Of a stretch of DNA of 52,952 nucleotides, positions 43,553 to 52,886 are shown piece after piece. Made by a program: the position numbers and the translations under genes. The stretch is from positions 1 to 52,952 of the IMG/VR virus record IMGVR_UViG_3300027833_000068; one strand, given 5' to 3'. Each line of letters starts with the position of its first letter. The first letter of the stretch is position 1. The notes beneath the pieces are model-generated. The model was not told where the DNA came from and did no database searches. It saw only the letters and a program-made list of their open reading frames with translations. The DNA is from a virus.

Positions 43553-44728
43553 ATGTCAGAACTATTAGAAAGTCGCTGGACAGAAACCAAAGACGCTCTT
43601 CTTGAAGGCCTAGACGGTAACAAGAAAAGTGTGATGGCTGCCACACTAGAAAACACTCGCAGATATTTGTCTGAGAGTGCAACAGCAGGTGCAACTTCAG
43701 CTGGTAACGTAGCAACACTTAACCGTGTTATCCTACCTGTTATCAGACGTGTTATGCCAACTGTTATTGCCAACGAATTAGTTGGTGTACAACCAATGAC
43801 TGGCCCAGTCGGTCAGATTCACACGTTACGTGTACGTTACGCAGATGCTTTTGATAGCGCAAACGGAACAGACACAACAGCTGGTGAAGAGGCATTAAGC
43901 CCATTTAAGATTGCTGAAGGCTATTCAGGCGCAGCGGACGATAAAGCAGCTCAAACAGCAGCTTTAGAAGGCCAAGCTGGACGTAAGTTAAGCATTCAAA
44001 TCTTAAAGCAAACTGTAGAAGCAAAGTCAAGAAAGCTATCAGCTAGATGGACTTTTGAAGCTGCACAGGATGCACAATCAATGCACGGTATTGACGTTGA
44101 AGCAGAAATTATGGCTGCTTTAGCACAAGAAATTACCGCTGAGATTGATCAAGAAGTTTTAGCAAGCCTTAACAGCCTAGCTGGTAATGCCGCTGAAACA
44201 TATGACCAAGCTGCTGTATCAGGTACAGCTACATTTGTTGGTGACGAGCATGCTGCATTAGCTGTTCAAATCAACCGTGTTGCTAACTTGATTGCACAGC
44301 GTACACGTAGAGGCGCAGGTAACTACGCCGTAGTTAGCCCATTTGCGTTAACAATTCTACAAAGTGCAACAACTTCTGCGTTCGCAAGAACAACTGAAGG
44401 TACTTTTGAAGCTCCAACTAACACTAAGATGGTTGGTACTTTGAACAATGCAATGAAAGTGTACGTTAACACTTACTCAGCTGATAACGCTGATGTACTT
44501 GTTGGTTATAAAGGAGCATCTGAATCAGACGCACCTGCATTCTATTGCCCATACATTCCATTAATGAGTAGTGGTGTTGTATTAGATCCGTCAACATTTG
44601 AACCAACTGTGTCATTTATGACACGTTACGGTTATGTTGAACTGTCTAACACAGCTTCGTCACTTGGTAATGCAGCAGATTACTTAGGTAAAGTTGCAAT
44701 TACTAATGGTAACGTTAGCTTTAGCTAA
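43553..44728 (+). CDS. gp23: Major capsid protein gp23
   Basis: The sequence shows the gp23 core: NRVILPVIRRVMPTVIANEL, VGVQPMTGPVGQIHTLRVRY (HK97-fold N-arm and E-loop region), SRKLSARWTFEAAQDAQSMH, and TLNNAMKVYVNTYSADNADV with a C-terminal FMTRYGYVELSNT. At 391 residues it is much shorter than T4 gp23 (521), so parts of T4's inserted domain are missing. A gp21-type cut site L-S-E is present near residues 39-41, which would remove a short helical propeptide. Two adjacent ATGs exist; AAGGAG is 6 nt from ATG 43553 and 3 nt from 43550, so 43553 is preferred. A strong terminator follows the gene. Confidence 0.95.
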   Translation: MSELLESRWTETKDALLEGLDGNKKSVMAATLENTRRYLSESATAGATSAGNVATLNRVILPVIRRVMPTVIANELVGVQPMTGPVGQIHTLRVRYADAFDSANGTDTTAGEEALSPFKIAEGYSGAADDKAAQTAALEGQAGRKLSIQILKQTVEAKSRKLSARWTFEAAQDAQSMHGIDVEAEIMAALAQEITAEIDQEVLASLNSLAGNAAETYDQAAVSGTATFVGDEHAALAVQINRVANLIAQRTRRGAGNYAVVSPFALTILQSATTSAFARTTEGTFEAPTNTKMVGTLNNAMKVYVNTYSADNADVLVGYKGASESDAPAFYCPYIPLMSSGVVLDPSTFEPTVSFMTRYGYVELSNTASSLGNAADYLGKVAITNGNVSFS

Positions 44729-44745
44729 GTTTTATTAAAACTGAG

Positions 44746-44773
44746 AAATAGGACCTTCGGGTCCTATTTTTTT
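44746..44773 (+). terminator. Strong intrinsic terminator after gp23
   Basis: AAATAGGACC/GGTCCTATTT makes a 10-bp stem closed by a TTCG tetraloop, followed by TTTT. This is the strongest terminator in the window and sits 17 nt after the gp23 stop. Confidence 0.95.
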
Positions 44774-44801
44774 GACTTAAAGTCCTTTACTGTTTTAGAT
44801 T

Positions 44802-44809
44802 GATAAATA
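44802..44809 (+). promoter_or_regulatory. T4-type late promoter box GATAAATA
   Basis: The plus strand reads TTGATAAATACTATTGTC, nearly the same as at 52887 and 35235. It restarts late transcription just after the gp23 terminator. Confidence 0.75.
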
Positions 44810-44871
44810 CTATTGTCAAATAGTGTGCCGCAAGGCGGACTTATGCTGTACCCACAGCGTAGCTCATAGAA
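44809..44871 (+). promoter_or_regulatory. Structured 5' leader with three consecutive hairpins
   Basis: Directly after the late box: ACTATT/AATAGT (loop GTCA), GCC/GGC with a GNRA loop (GCAA), and a 9-bp stem TTATGCTGT/ACAGCGTAG with two G-U pairs (loop ACCC). The leader then runs to ATAGGAG before the ATG at 44906. Possible roles are mRNA stability or translation control. Confidence 0.5.
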
Positions 44872-44905
44872 CGGGCATAGGACTACTTTTTATAGGAGAA
44901 AAAAA

Positions 44906-45358
44906 ATGGGAAGACCACTTAATAAAAGATTTTTTGGACCAGCTACAGCAGATGGTAATGAAATCAAAGTAGACTTTTATAACGGTGCAGCCGTTGTTGA
45001 AGGCTATATCGTAAAGCAATTAGGATCTAAAAAGTTTCGTGTAGCGGCTATCGGTACACCAGCAACAACTTACGATCGTGTATTAACAACTGGTAAACTA
45101 CCAGCTGCGCTAACTGGCACAGAAATGTCCATTAGTGTAAAAGGTGATGACGGTGAAACTTATGGAGTAAGCAAAATTGCAGGACGTAAAGTAACACTAG
45201 CACAACCAAGTGCAACAGGTGCAAACGCATTAGATGGAACATCTATTTCGTGGAACTTTACAGCTAGTGATGGCGATTACGCTGTTGAAGTTGAAGAAGC
45301 TGGTGACGATGATACATTAATCGGAACTGACGATTCAGACTTTACTGAAAACGCATAA
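44906..45358 (+). CDS. Abundant-type virion protein, possible head decoration (150 aa)
   Basis: Not assigned to a named family. It begins MGRPLNKRFFGPATADGNEI, then a compact beta-rich body (VVEGYIVKQLGSKKFRVAAI, MSISVKGDDGETYGVSKIAG) and an acidic C-terminal tail (EVEEAGDDDTLIGTDDSD). It directly follows gp23 but has its own promoter, structured leader and optimal ribosome site (ATAGGAG, 8 nt), which suggests high late expression. A capsid-decorating or head-completion protein is a reasonable inference from place and size; no direct evidence. No signal peptide or membrane segment. Confidence 0.7.
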   Translation: MGRPLNKRFFGPATADGNEIKVDFYNGAAVVEGYIVKQLGSKKFRVAAIGTPATTYDRVLTTGKLPAALTGTEMSISVKGDDGETYGVSKIAGRKVTLAQPSATGANALDGTSISWNFTASDGDYAVEVEEAGDDDTLIGTDDSDFTENA

Positions 45359-45368
45359 GGAATAACTT

Positions 45369-46382
45369 ATGGACAAGTATCTTAGAGTAGCAGACGGCAA
45401 TTACAGAGTAGTTGTTAAGAGCGGTGGTAGAATTACACTAGACACAGGAACAGAAGTTGGTGATGTTTACATTACCGGCAACTTAACTGTTGAAGGCACG
45501 CAAACTACTCTAGATACTGTCAACAGTACAATTGAAGACAACATAATTGAACTAAACAAAGGCGAAACCGGAAATGGCATCACTAGAGATGGCTCTTCCG
45601 GTATTCGTGTTGATAGAGGAACAATTGAAGACGGCCAATGGCTGTTTGTCGAAAGTATAAATTGGACAGATACACAGAACAGTGGTACTACAGACTTAGG
45701 CGCATGGAGTGTAAGATCTCCAAGTGGAAGAGTAGGCGGTATCGAAACAGTAAGTATTGTAACACCGGGTGTTGATTTAAACCTAATGGGGCAATACAAT
45801 TTATCAGGTAACGTAACACCTAACCCTGGTATGTTAACTGTAAAAGGTACAGCTAGTTATGAAGCTAGAGTACTAGATGACGATCACATTCCAAATAAGA
45901 AATATGTTGACGACACGGTATCAAACTTCTTTGGAACTGTTGTTCCAAACAGAATACAAGTAGGCGACACTAAAGTACATGTATACGATAATTCAGTATC
46001 AGGACCAAGTAGAATTGAAACAGAAATAGACGGCACTCTTATACAAGATGTACGTCCAAATTATTCAGATCAATACGGTATTAGGATTGAACAAACTCTA
46101 TACGGTACTGAAATAAAAACACTTGGCACAAGTCAAGAAGACTTAATTTTAAGTGCAACAGGAACAGGACATGTTGTTGTTGATGATAATTTAAGACTAG
46201 GATATACACCGCATGAAGGCGTTGACGGTGTAACAGATCCAGTAGAACCATCAGACGGAATACTATTTTATGCTAAGCCGTCACAAGCTGCAGGAACAGG
46301 AATGTATTTCGTTAATGCAGAAAGTCAACGTGATGAAATAATAAGTAAAAATAGAGCATTAATTTTTAGTATGCTTTTTTAA
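45369..46382 (+). CDS. Virion structural protein with fibre-type N-terminal repeat (337 aa)
   Basis: The first half carries a pattern found in phage fibres: VGDVYITGNLTVEGTQTTLD, TVNSTIEDNIIELNKGE (about 35-75). The middle has DDDHIPNKKYVDDTVSNFF, the type of sequence that marks repeated trimeric fibre modules. Near residues 255-275 SATGTGHVVVDDNLRLGY echoes the repeats of the tail-fibre gene downstream. The gene begins 10 nt after its neighbour with AAGGA 8 nt before ATG. It is probably a fibre- or whisker-like virion component; exact place unknown. Confidence 0.7.
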   Translation: MDKYLRVADGNYRVVVKSGGRITLDTGTEVGDVYITGNLTVEGTQTTLDTVNSTIEDNIIELNKGETGNGITRDGSSGIRVDRGTIEDGQWLFVESINWTDTQNSGTTDLGAWSVRSPSGRVGGIETVSIVTPGVDLNLMGQYNLSGNVTPNPGMLTVKGTASYEARVLDDDHIPNKKYVDDTVSNFFGTVVPNRIQVGDTKVHVYDNSVSGPSRIETEIDGTLIQDVRPNYSDQYGIRIEQTLYGTEIKTLGTSQEDLILSATGTGHVVVDDNLRLGYTPHEGVDGVTDPVEPSDGILFYAKPSQAAGTGMYFVNAESQRDEIISKNRALIFSMLF

Positions 46383-46391
46383 GGAAACAAT

Positions 46392-46763
46392 ATGGCAATA
46401 GTAAATGAAGCAATAACTGATCAAGGCGGTGGCGACTACAGACACATTATGTTAACTGTGCCTGCAAATAAGTCATATGCTATTACAAATATTTTAATTT
46501 GTAACACATACGATCCAAGTGCAGCAAATCCAGAAAATGAAACTTGTGAATTTGATTTACATTTTGTCCCGGCAAGCGGATCATACAGTGATACAGTTAC
46601 TTCAGTAGTTAGAAGATTATCTCTACCTGCAGGAGAAACATTCACATTAGACACAGAAAAAGTTGTGATAGATGCGGGCGACAGTGTACAAGTTAACGGT
46701 GGACCTTCAGCAAGTGGTACAGGCAGATTAGCTTGTACAGTGAGTTATTTGGATATTACATAA
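46392..46763 (+). CDS. Small beta-rich virion protein (123 aa)
   Basis: No named family. The whole protein looks like one beta-sandwich: HIMLTVPANKSYAITNILIC, CEFDLHFVPASGSYSD, VVRRLSLPAGETFTLDTEKV, GRLACTVSYLDIT. This is the pattern of small phage proteins that decorate tail fibres or heads. AAGGA lies 6 nt before the ATG, 9 nt after the previous stop. Its stop overlaps the next start (TAATG), so the two are coupled. Confidence 0.65.
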   Translation: MAIVNEAITDQGGGDYRHIMLTVPANKSYAITNILICNTYDPSAANPENETCEFDLHFVPASGSYSDTVTSVVRRLSLPAGETFTLDTEKVVIDAGDSVQVNGGPSASGTGRLACTVSYLDIT

Positions 46764-47293
46764 TGAGATTACTCAAGGCACAAAATACAAATAGAAGAAC
46801 TATCTATGGTAGAGGTGTACAGTTTGATGTAGATGATCAAGTGTATATGGAATCTACTAACAGTATACGTGTGCCTAAAGGTACAACAGCTGAACGCCCT
46901 GCTAATCCTGAAAATGGACACTTTAGATATAATACAACAGATGATAGATTTGAAGTATACGAAGCTAGTGTATGGGCAGGCGTTAGAGGAGCAACACCTG
47001 TGCTTGTTGGAATTACACAACAAGGTTTAGGCAATGGCGATGCAACTGAAACTGTATTTGGACCATTAGCAAGCGGAGATCCTGAATTTCCTGTTCCAGT
47101 AGCCGCAGAGAATGTTTTAGTATTTGTTGAAAACGTATTTCAAATATCAACTACAAACTATACACTAGAACAAAGTGTAAGCGGTAACTTAACCGGCCCC
47201 GGCGCACCATATGCTGATGGTTGGTATCTTAAATTTACTTCCCCAGTAGACTTGGGCAAACCAGTAACAGTCCTACATAACTTCGATAAGTAA
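46763..47293 (+). CDS. Virion structural protein, fibre-associated type (176 aa)
   Basis: The frame is open from 46733 upstream, but the ATG at 46763 overlaps the preceding stop and is the natural coupled start. The N-terminus is basic (MRLLKAQNTNRRTIYGRG). The region about 35-75 (VPKGTTAERPANPENGHFRY, NTTDDRFEVYEASVWAG) is the common 'AERPA-PENG--RYNT-D---E-Y-G--W' module of phage fibre and baseplate proteins; a very similar module ends the large fibre downstream (GELRYNTDSG ... YNGTEWVSVAG). The C-terminal part is beta-rich with VLVFVENVFQISTTNYTLEQ, as in gp7-like and fibre proteins. Function inferred as fibre attachment or shaft. Confidence 0.7.
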   Translation: MRLLKAQNTNRRTIYGRGVQFDVDDQVYMESTNSIRVPKGTTAERPANPENGHFRYNTTDDRFEVYEASVWAGVRGATPVLVGITQQGLGNGDATETVFGPLASGDPEFPVPVAAENVLVFVENVFQISTTNYTLEQSVSGNLTGPGAPYADGWYLKFTSPVDLGKPVTVLHNFDK

Positions 47294-47297
47294 ATCC

Positions 47298-47305
47298 TAT
47301 AAATA
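47298..47305 (+). promoter_or_regulatory. Perfect T4 late promoter box TATAAATA before the large tail fibre
   Basis: The plus strand reads CCTATAAATACTACTGTAGGAG, an exact consensus 21 nt before the ATG at 47327. The ribosome site AGGAG falls about 7 nt from the expected transcript start, so the leader is very short. Confidence 0.75.
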
Positions 47306-47326
47306 CTACTGTAGGAGAACAGTAAT

Positions 47327-50300
47327 ATGTCACAAGTAGGTAGAATATCAGGTCCATTATTATTTGCCAATCTGGAAAGAAATGGCGTTGACCTTGCGTT
47401 CGAAACAGACTTAATTTATCTTGATGTTAGTGCCGGCAAGATTGGTATTAATAACTCTTCTCCTAGTAATGATTTACAGATTTTAGATACTACAAGGACA
47501 GTATCTTTAATAACTGATACACAAGCAGACATTGCAAACATTAATATTCAAGACACAACTATACAGCCGTTTCCTGGCAATTTGTTTCTTGATGCACGTT
47601 ATAAAATTACAGCAAGTAATATACAAACAGGCGATGTGTTTATTGATGATAATTATATTTCAACTACAAATAGTAATTCGAACTTAGAACTAAGACCTAA
47701 CGGAACAGGGCGAGTTGAAGTATATAATAACTTAGAAGTTAACGGAGATATACACGCAGATGGTAATATTACACTTGAAGGTAATATTACATTTGGTGAT
47801 TCAGTTGCACAAGACACTATAACATTTGAAACTGATATTACAAGTGATATAGATCCTAATACAACAATACCACAATCAATATACGATTTAGGTAAAGCAG
47901 ACAAACGTTGGTTAGAAGCAAATAATAGACTAACAAACATTTCAAGAATTAATGCTACAGACTTTGCACTAGGCGGCGTTGATCTTACACTATCGCCTGG
48001 AAAAACTATTTACGTTGCTAAGAATGGTGATAATGATAGCAGTGGCACAAACATACAAGCACCTTTTGAAACAATCGATTATGCTGTAACACAAGCAACT
48101 TCAGGAGATACTATATATGTTCTTCCAGGAGAGTACGAAGAAAGTTGTCCTATAGTTGTTCCTGCAGGAGTAACTGTTGTAGGCCACGATGTGAGAAATA
48201 CAATAATTTCTCCACCAAGCAGTGCAAGTACTACAGACATATTTCATCTTAATGGTGAAACAACTGTCCAAAATTTTACAATTAAAGATTTCTTTTATAA
48301 TAGTGGCACTGATGTAGGATATGCATTTAGATTTGCACCTAACGCAACTGTTACATCACGTAGTCCTTACATACAAAATATTACAGTAAGCACACAAGGT
48401 ACAACTACAAGTGCAAGTGATCCAAGAGGATTTGCAAGTGCTGATGCAGGTAAAGGTGCATTAGTTGACGGTGCAAGTGTACTAAGCACAAGTAATGATG
48501 CAAGTATGTTATTCCACGCTGTAACATTTATTACACCGGGCGTTGATGCACTTACAATGACTAATGGTGTAAGAGTCGAATGGTTAAATTCATTTACATA
48601 CTTTGCTAATAGGGGATTGTATGCTGTCAACGGCACCACAGGACATTTAAGTACAGACGGGTCGACAGTACTTTATGGTGCTGAATTAAGATCAATAGGA
48701 TCAGCAAACGTATATGGAAACAAAGGTGCTGTAGCAGATGGCGCAGACACATTAATGTATCTTATTCAACACAACTTTGGATACATAGGTGCAGGAAAAT
48801 TTGTTGACAATGATCCAAGTAGAGCAATACAAGTAAACGAAACTGAAGAATTAAATTCAGGTACAATATACTTTAGTTCAACAGACCATTTAGGAAACTT
48901 TAGAGTCGGTGAACAGTTTTTTGTTGACCTAGATACAGGAAACAGTACATTAACAATTGACGAATCAACAGTTGATGCACTTGCAGGACTAACTGTTACT
49001 ACAAACGGCAACATTGCAATTATCGACGGCACAAAAGTACAAAATCAAAATATTAGATTAAGCGGCAATACAATAGAAAGCCTCAGCGGCGGCATAACTA
49101 TTGATAGTCCTGTATCAACATTTATAAATTTAAATGCTAACACTAGTCTTACTGGTAACTTGGATATTACTGACAACTTTACATTTGACGGCACACTTTC
49201 GTTAGCAGGCAACCAGCCAACAGATACCGTAACATTTAATACTGAGTTTAGCCAGGACTTAGAGCCTAACCAGCACGAAACATTTACACTAGGTAAGCCA
49301 GACAAGCGTTGGAATATTGCTCATGTAAATGATGCTAGACTAAATGACATTGATATAGAAACTAATTTTATAACTACAACTGTTTCTAATGCAGACTTAG
49401 AACTACGTGCTAATGGAACAGGTACAGTAAATATTACTGATAATTTTACTATTGGTAATAATTTTACAGTAGATGGCACAAGTACATACCAAGATATACA
49501 GGTTAGTACAATTGATGTAGATGCTGATTTAACATCAACTAACTTTACAATCAAAAACTTTAATATAGATGGTAGCTTGGGACAACTAGGTCGCACACAA
49601 TTTGAAAATATAGTAATTGACGATAACTTTATTTCTACTACAGTAAGTAATAGTGATTTAGAATTACGTGCTGCAGGAACAGGTTCAATTACAACTGATG
49701 AATTTGTAAGAATTAATAATACATTATATGTTGAAGGTACAACTACTACTGGTGATGTTTCAGTAACTAATGATGTTACATTTACTACTATCGAAACTGA
49801 CGATATAAGAATTACGTCAAACACTATTACAGGTTTAAATTCAAATCAAGATATAATTTTAGAAGCACCTGATACTGTAGATTTGTTAAACGGTGATGTT
49901 GAAATTACACAAAACTTAACAGTAAACGGTAATACTACTCTAAATGATTTATCAGTTAACGGTTCGATAACACAAACTGGAGATACAACACAGACAGGTA
50001 ATTTAAATATTTCAGGCGAAATAAGCAACGGTAATATTTTAATTGAAGATAACTTTATTACAGCAACAGAATCAAACAGTGATTTAGAACTTCGTGCTAA
50101 TGGCACTGGAGAAATTTACATACCTGAGAGTGTAACTGTAAACAATAATTTAGATGTAAACGGAACAAGTACATTTAGTAACTTTACTGTTACAGGAACA
50201 TTTGCACCAGGATTTTCATACGTTGATGGCGATAGAGGGTTTACAGGCAACTTAACAGTTACACAAAATATTGACGTTACACAACAAGCACAGTTTGAAG

Positions 50301-52864
50301 AAATATTAATTGATGATAATTTTATTACTACTACGTCAAGTAATGCAGATTTAGAACTTCGTGCTGTAGGCACAGGCGAAGTATTAATACCAAACAACAA
50401 TGTAGAAATTACAAATGATTTAAGTGTAGCAAATGCACAAGTTGTAAATGTTAATATTGCACAAGACTTAGTGTTAAATGAATTAATTATACCACCTAGC
50501 ATTATAGAAATAGATGATAATTTTATTAGCACAAGAATATCAAATGCTGATTTAGATTTACGTGCAGACGGTAATGGAAATATTGTGTTCACTGATAATA
50601 CAACTATTACTAACGCACTCAGTGTTAACACACTAAGCACTTTAGATGATGTTGAAATTACAGGCATTACAAATATTAATGGCAATACAACATTTACTAA
50701 TGATTATACTGTTACAGGTACACTTACTACAGACGAACTAGTTCTTACTGAAAGCAAACAAGAATTTGAAGGTATTACTATTGATGGCAACGTTATTAAA
50801 AGTGTTAACAGTAATAGTGATTTAGAACTACGTGCAAATGGTACAGGTAAAGTTGTTTTTCAAGAAGATGTTGTTTTTGAAAATGATGTAAGCGCAGATA
50901 ATCTTACAGCATTTAATATTATTGCAGACCAAGATTTTGAAGCAGCACTATTAGATAGTGACGATGTTGAATTTTTTAATAATGTTGTAACAACTACATT
51001 AAGCAATAGTAATTTAGAATTACGTGCAAATGGTACAGGTATAATTGATGTACAAAATGATTTAGATATTACAAACAATTTAACTGTTAATGATCTAACA
51101 ACAATTAATAATGTTGTAAATATCAGCGATCCAGTTACGGTGAATAATAATGTAACAATGACTGGTGATTTACAAACTACTTCCGGTGCTACAATTAATG
51201 GTACACTTACAGTAGAGCATACAACAGGTCCTTTACAATACGATTCAATTGCAAACTTTTATATTGATAATAATCAAATTATATTATCTACCACAAGCGA
51301 CCTTACATTAAATGCAAGCGGAACTGGAGTTGTATCTTTAACAGATACAATAGTAAGTCAAGATATGTCAGCAAATGCTGCATCGTTTGGTAGTTTACGA
51401 ATATTAGATAGTGTTGCACTAGAAAACATGGTCAGTTCAACTGATATTGAAATATTTGACAATGTTATAACAACAACAAATAGTAATAGTAATTTAGAAT
51501 TACGTGCTGCCGGTGATGTAGAAATTGATAATAATTTTGACGTAACAGGCAACGTAGTAGTTGATGGTGCAAATAGTTTACAAGATACTAATATTAATGC
51601 AACACTTAATATTAACTCTAATGTTAATCAAAGCGGCGACAGAGATATTACAGGCAATGTTTCGGTAACAAACTTAACTGTAGATAGACAAACCGATTTA
51701 GGAAACTTTACGTTTGAAGACAGTACATTAACAAATAATAATGCTGGTGATTTAACATTTACAGCATCAGGAACAGGTAATGTAGTTATCGAACAAGGCG
51801 GTGCTAATAACGTTTCTGCAACTAGAGCATTGAGTGATGGGTTTATTATTAACAATGTTGTTACAGCAAATAAATTTGTAACAACGGATGATATAGAAAT
51901 ATTCCAAAATGTAATTACAACTACAAACAGTAATAGTAATTTAGAGTTGCGTACATCAGGTACTGGCACAGTGTTTATTGAAGATTTAGAATTTGATGCC
52001 TCTACGTTAACGTCCAATGATGATATTATAATAACATCTGAAAATGTTATTTTTGATAATGTGCGCTCTATATCACTTCCACAAGGTGATAACTCACAAC
52101 GTATTGTAGCAACAGGCGGAACGTTTGTACTAGACGGTGGTAACGGAGTTAATGATCCGCATCTATCTACAGTATCAGGCGGGAATGCAACAACTGTGTT
52201 TGGACCGAGTGATGTATTTTATGATGCAGGAACATCATTAGAGCCTAATGGTAATCCGGGTGATTTAAGATTTAATACTGAGTCTAACTTATTTGAAGGA
52301 TTTAGTCAAGCAAATCAATATTTTGGTGGTGTGTTTAGTGAAGATGCTCGAACTAATGTACAAACTAATAACAACGAAATAGAATTTACAATATCAGATA
52401 CAAAAGTAGGTAGTGTTGCATATGACGGTGTAACTATTAATACGTCATTACAAACAGCAAGTTTAATTATTGAAAACAATACTATAACAGCACCTGTTAA
52501 TACATCATTACAATTAACACCAAATGGCGCGGGTACTGTACAATTCTTTGATCATACTAGATTAAACGATAACAAGATACAAAACTTAGCAAACGACGGT
52601 CCGTTAACACTATCATCTACTGATAACGGTTATATTAAGATCAATACTCTTGTAAACGGGTTTGTAGTTCCAGTTGGTGATGATACAAATAGAGGATTAA
52701 CACCTGTAGTTGGCGAATTGCGATACAATACTGACTCCGGTGACACTGGAGGCCAAGAAGTTTATAATGGCACTGAATGGGTATCTGTTGCAGGTGATAA
52801 CAGTCAAGCAGACGCACTAGTTATTGGTGAAGCTATTGATGAATGGACTCTTATACTAGGGTAA
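47327..52864 (+). CDS. Large repetitive tail-fibre protein with pectin-lyase-like segment (1845 aa)
   Basis: Three parts are visible. After an N-terminal attachment-type segment (1-100), a region at about 215-430 resembles right-handed beta-helix/DUF1565 proteins: KTIYVAKNGDNDSSGTNIQA, PFETIDYAVTQATSGDTIYV, LPGEYEES. The rest (about 105-210 and 490-1750) is built of a repeated module ending in I-x-D-N-F/V-I-(S/T)-T-T-x-S-N-(S/A)-(D/N)-L-E-L-R-A-x-G-T-G, with about ten clear and three degenerate copies, each followed by 'NLTVNG'-type strands. The motif LGK-DKRW occurs twice. The C-terminus (about 1750-1845) has GELRYNTDSG and YNGTEWVSVAG. It is probably a long fibre that reaches the host surface; the beta-helix could bind or cleave glycans (inference, no catalytic residues identified). 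Confidence 0.85.
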   Translation: MSQVGRISGPLLFANLERNGVDLAFETDLIYLDVSAGKIGINNSSPSNDLQILDTTRTVSLITDTQADIANINIQDTTIQPFPGNLFLDARYKITASNIQTGDVFIDDNYISTTNSNSNLELRPNGTGRVEVYNNLEVNGDIHADGNITLEGNITFGDSVAQDTITFETDITSDIDPNTTIPQSIYDLGKADKRWLEANNRLTNISRINATDFALGGVDLTLSPGKTIYVAKNGDNDSSGTNIQAPFETIDYAVTQATSGDTIYVLPGEYEESCPIVVPAGVTVVGHDVRNTIISPPSSASTTDIFHLNGETTVQNFTIKDFFYNSGTDVGYAFRFAPNATVTSRSPYIQNITVSTQGTTTSASDPRGFASADAGKGALVDGASVLSTSNDASMLFHAVTFITPGVDALTMTNGVRVEWLNSFTYFANRGLYAVNGTTGHLSTDGSTVLYGAELRSIGSANVYGNKGAVADGADTLMYLIQHNFGYIGAGKFVDNDPSRAIQVNETEELNSGTIYFSSTDHLGNFRVGEQFFVDLDTGNSTLTIDESTVDALAGLTVTTNGNIAIIDGTKVQNQNIRLSGNTIESLSGGITIDSPVSTFINLNANTSLTGNLDITDNFTFDGTLSLAGNQPTDTVTFNTEFSQDLEPNQHETFTLGKPDKRWNIAHVNDARLNDIDIETNFITTTVSNADLELRANGTGTVNITDNFTIGNNFTVDGTSTYQDIQVSTIDVDADLTSTNFTIKNFNIDGSLGQLGRTQFENIVIDDNFISTTVSNSDLELRAAGTGSITTDEFVRINNTLYVEGTTTTGDVSVTNDVTFTTIETDDIRITSNTITGLNSNQDIILEAPDTVDLLNGDVEITQNLTVNGNTTLNDLSVNGSITQTGDTTQTGNLNISGEISNGNILIEDNFITATESNSDLELRANGTGEIYIPESVTVNNNLDVNGTSTFSNFTVTGTFAPGFSYVDGDRGFTGNLTVTQNIDVTQQAQFEEILIDDNFITTTSSNADLELRAVGTGEVLIPNNNVEITNDLSVANAQVVNVNIAQDLVLNELIIPPSIIEIDDNFISTRISNADLDLRADGNGNIVFTDNTTITNALSVNTLSTLDDVEITGITNINGNTTFTNDYTVTGTLTTDELVLTESKQEFEGITIDGNVIKSVNSNSDLELRANGTGKVVFQEDVVFENDVSADNLTAFNIIADQDFEAALLDSDDVEFFNNVVTTTLSNSNLELRANGTGIIDVQNDLDITNNLTVNDLTTINNVVNISDPVTVNNNVTMTGDLQTTSGATINGTLTVEHTTGPLQYDSIANFYIDNNQIILSTTSDLTLNASGTGVVSLTDTIVSQDMSANAASFGSLRILDSVALENMVSSTDIEIFDNVITTTNSNSNLELRAAGDVEIDNNFDVTGNVVVDGANSLQDTNINATLNINSNVNQSGDRDITGNVSVTNLTVDRQTDLGNFTFEDSTLTNNNAGDLTFTASGTGNVVIEQGGANNVSATRALSDGFIINNVVTANKFVTTDDIEIFQNVITTTNSNSNLELRTSGTGTVFIEDLEFDASTLTSNDDIIITSENVIFDNVRSISLPQGDNSQRIVATGGTFVLDGGNGVNDPHLSTVSGGNATTVFGPSDVFYDAGTSLEPNGNPGDLRFNTESNLFEGFSQANQYFGGVFSEDARTNVQTNNNEIEFTISDTKVGSVAYDGVTINTSLQTASLIIENNTITAPVNTSLQLTPNGAGTVQFFDHTRLNDNKIQNLANDGPLTLSSTDNGYIKINTLVNGFVVPVGDDTNRGLTPVVGELRYNTDSGDTGGQEVYNGTEWVSVAGDNSQADALVIGEAIDEWTLILG
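47631..52545 (+). repeat. Dispersed protein-level repeat 'IDDNFISTT-SNSDLELRANGTG' in the tail fibre
   Basis: About ten clear copies (first near 47631, last clear copy near 51980) plus degenerate ones to about 52545. DNA of the copies keeps runs such as GATTTAGAACTACGTGC with varied third bases, so they are old enough to have drifted yet could still recombine. Confidence 0.8.
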
Positions 52865-52880
52865 GTCAACCCTTTTCTCT
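52858..52880 (+). terminator. Weak terminator overlapping the tail-fibre stop
   Basis: AGGGT/ACCCT, a 5-bp stem with a 6-nt loop that includes the stop codon, is followed by TTTCTCTTT. Short stem, so only partial termination is likely. Confidence 0.4.
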
Positions 52881-52886
52881 TTAATT

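Noticed and set aside
46733-46762. Upstream extension of the 176-residue gene
   Set aside because: The ATG at 46763 overlaps the previous stop in the TAATG form used many times here.
49321-50685. Open frames on the minus strand within the tail fibre, rich in Val/Ser
   Set aside because: They mirror the fibre repeats and share their periodicity; no start signals.
47631-52545. CRISPR-like array in the tail fibre
   Set aside because: Repeats are in-frame coding modules with unequal spacing and drifted third bases, not short exact repeats with uniform spacers.
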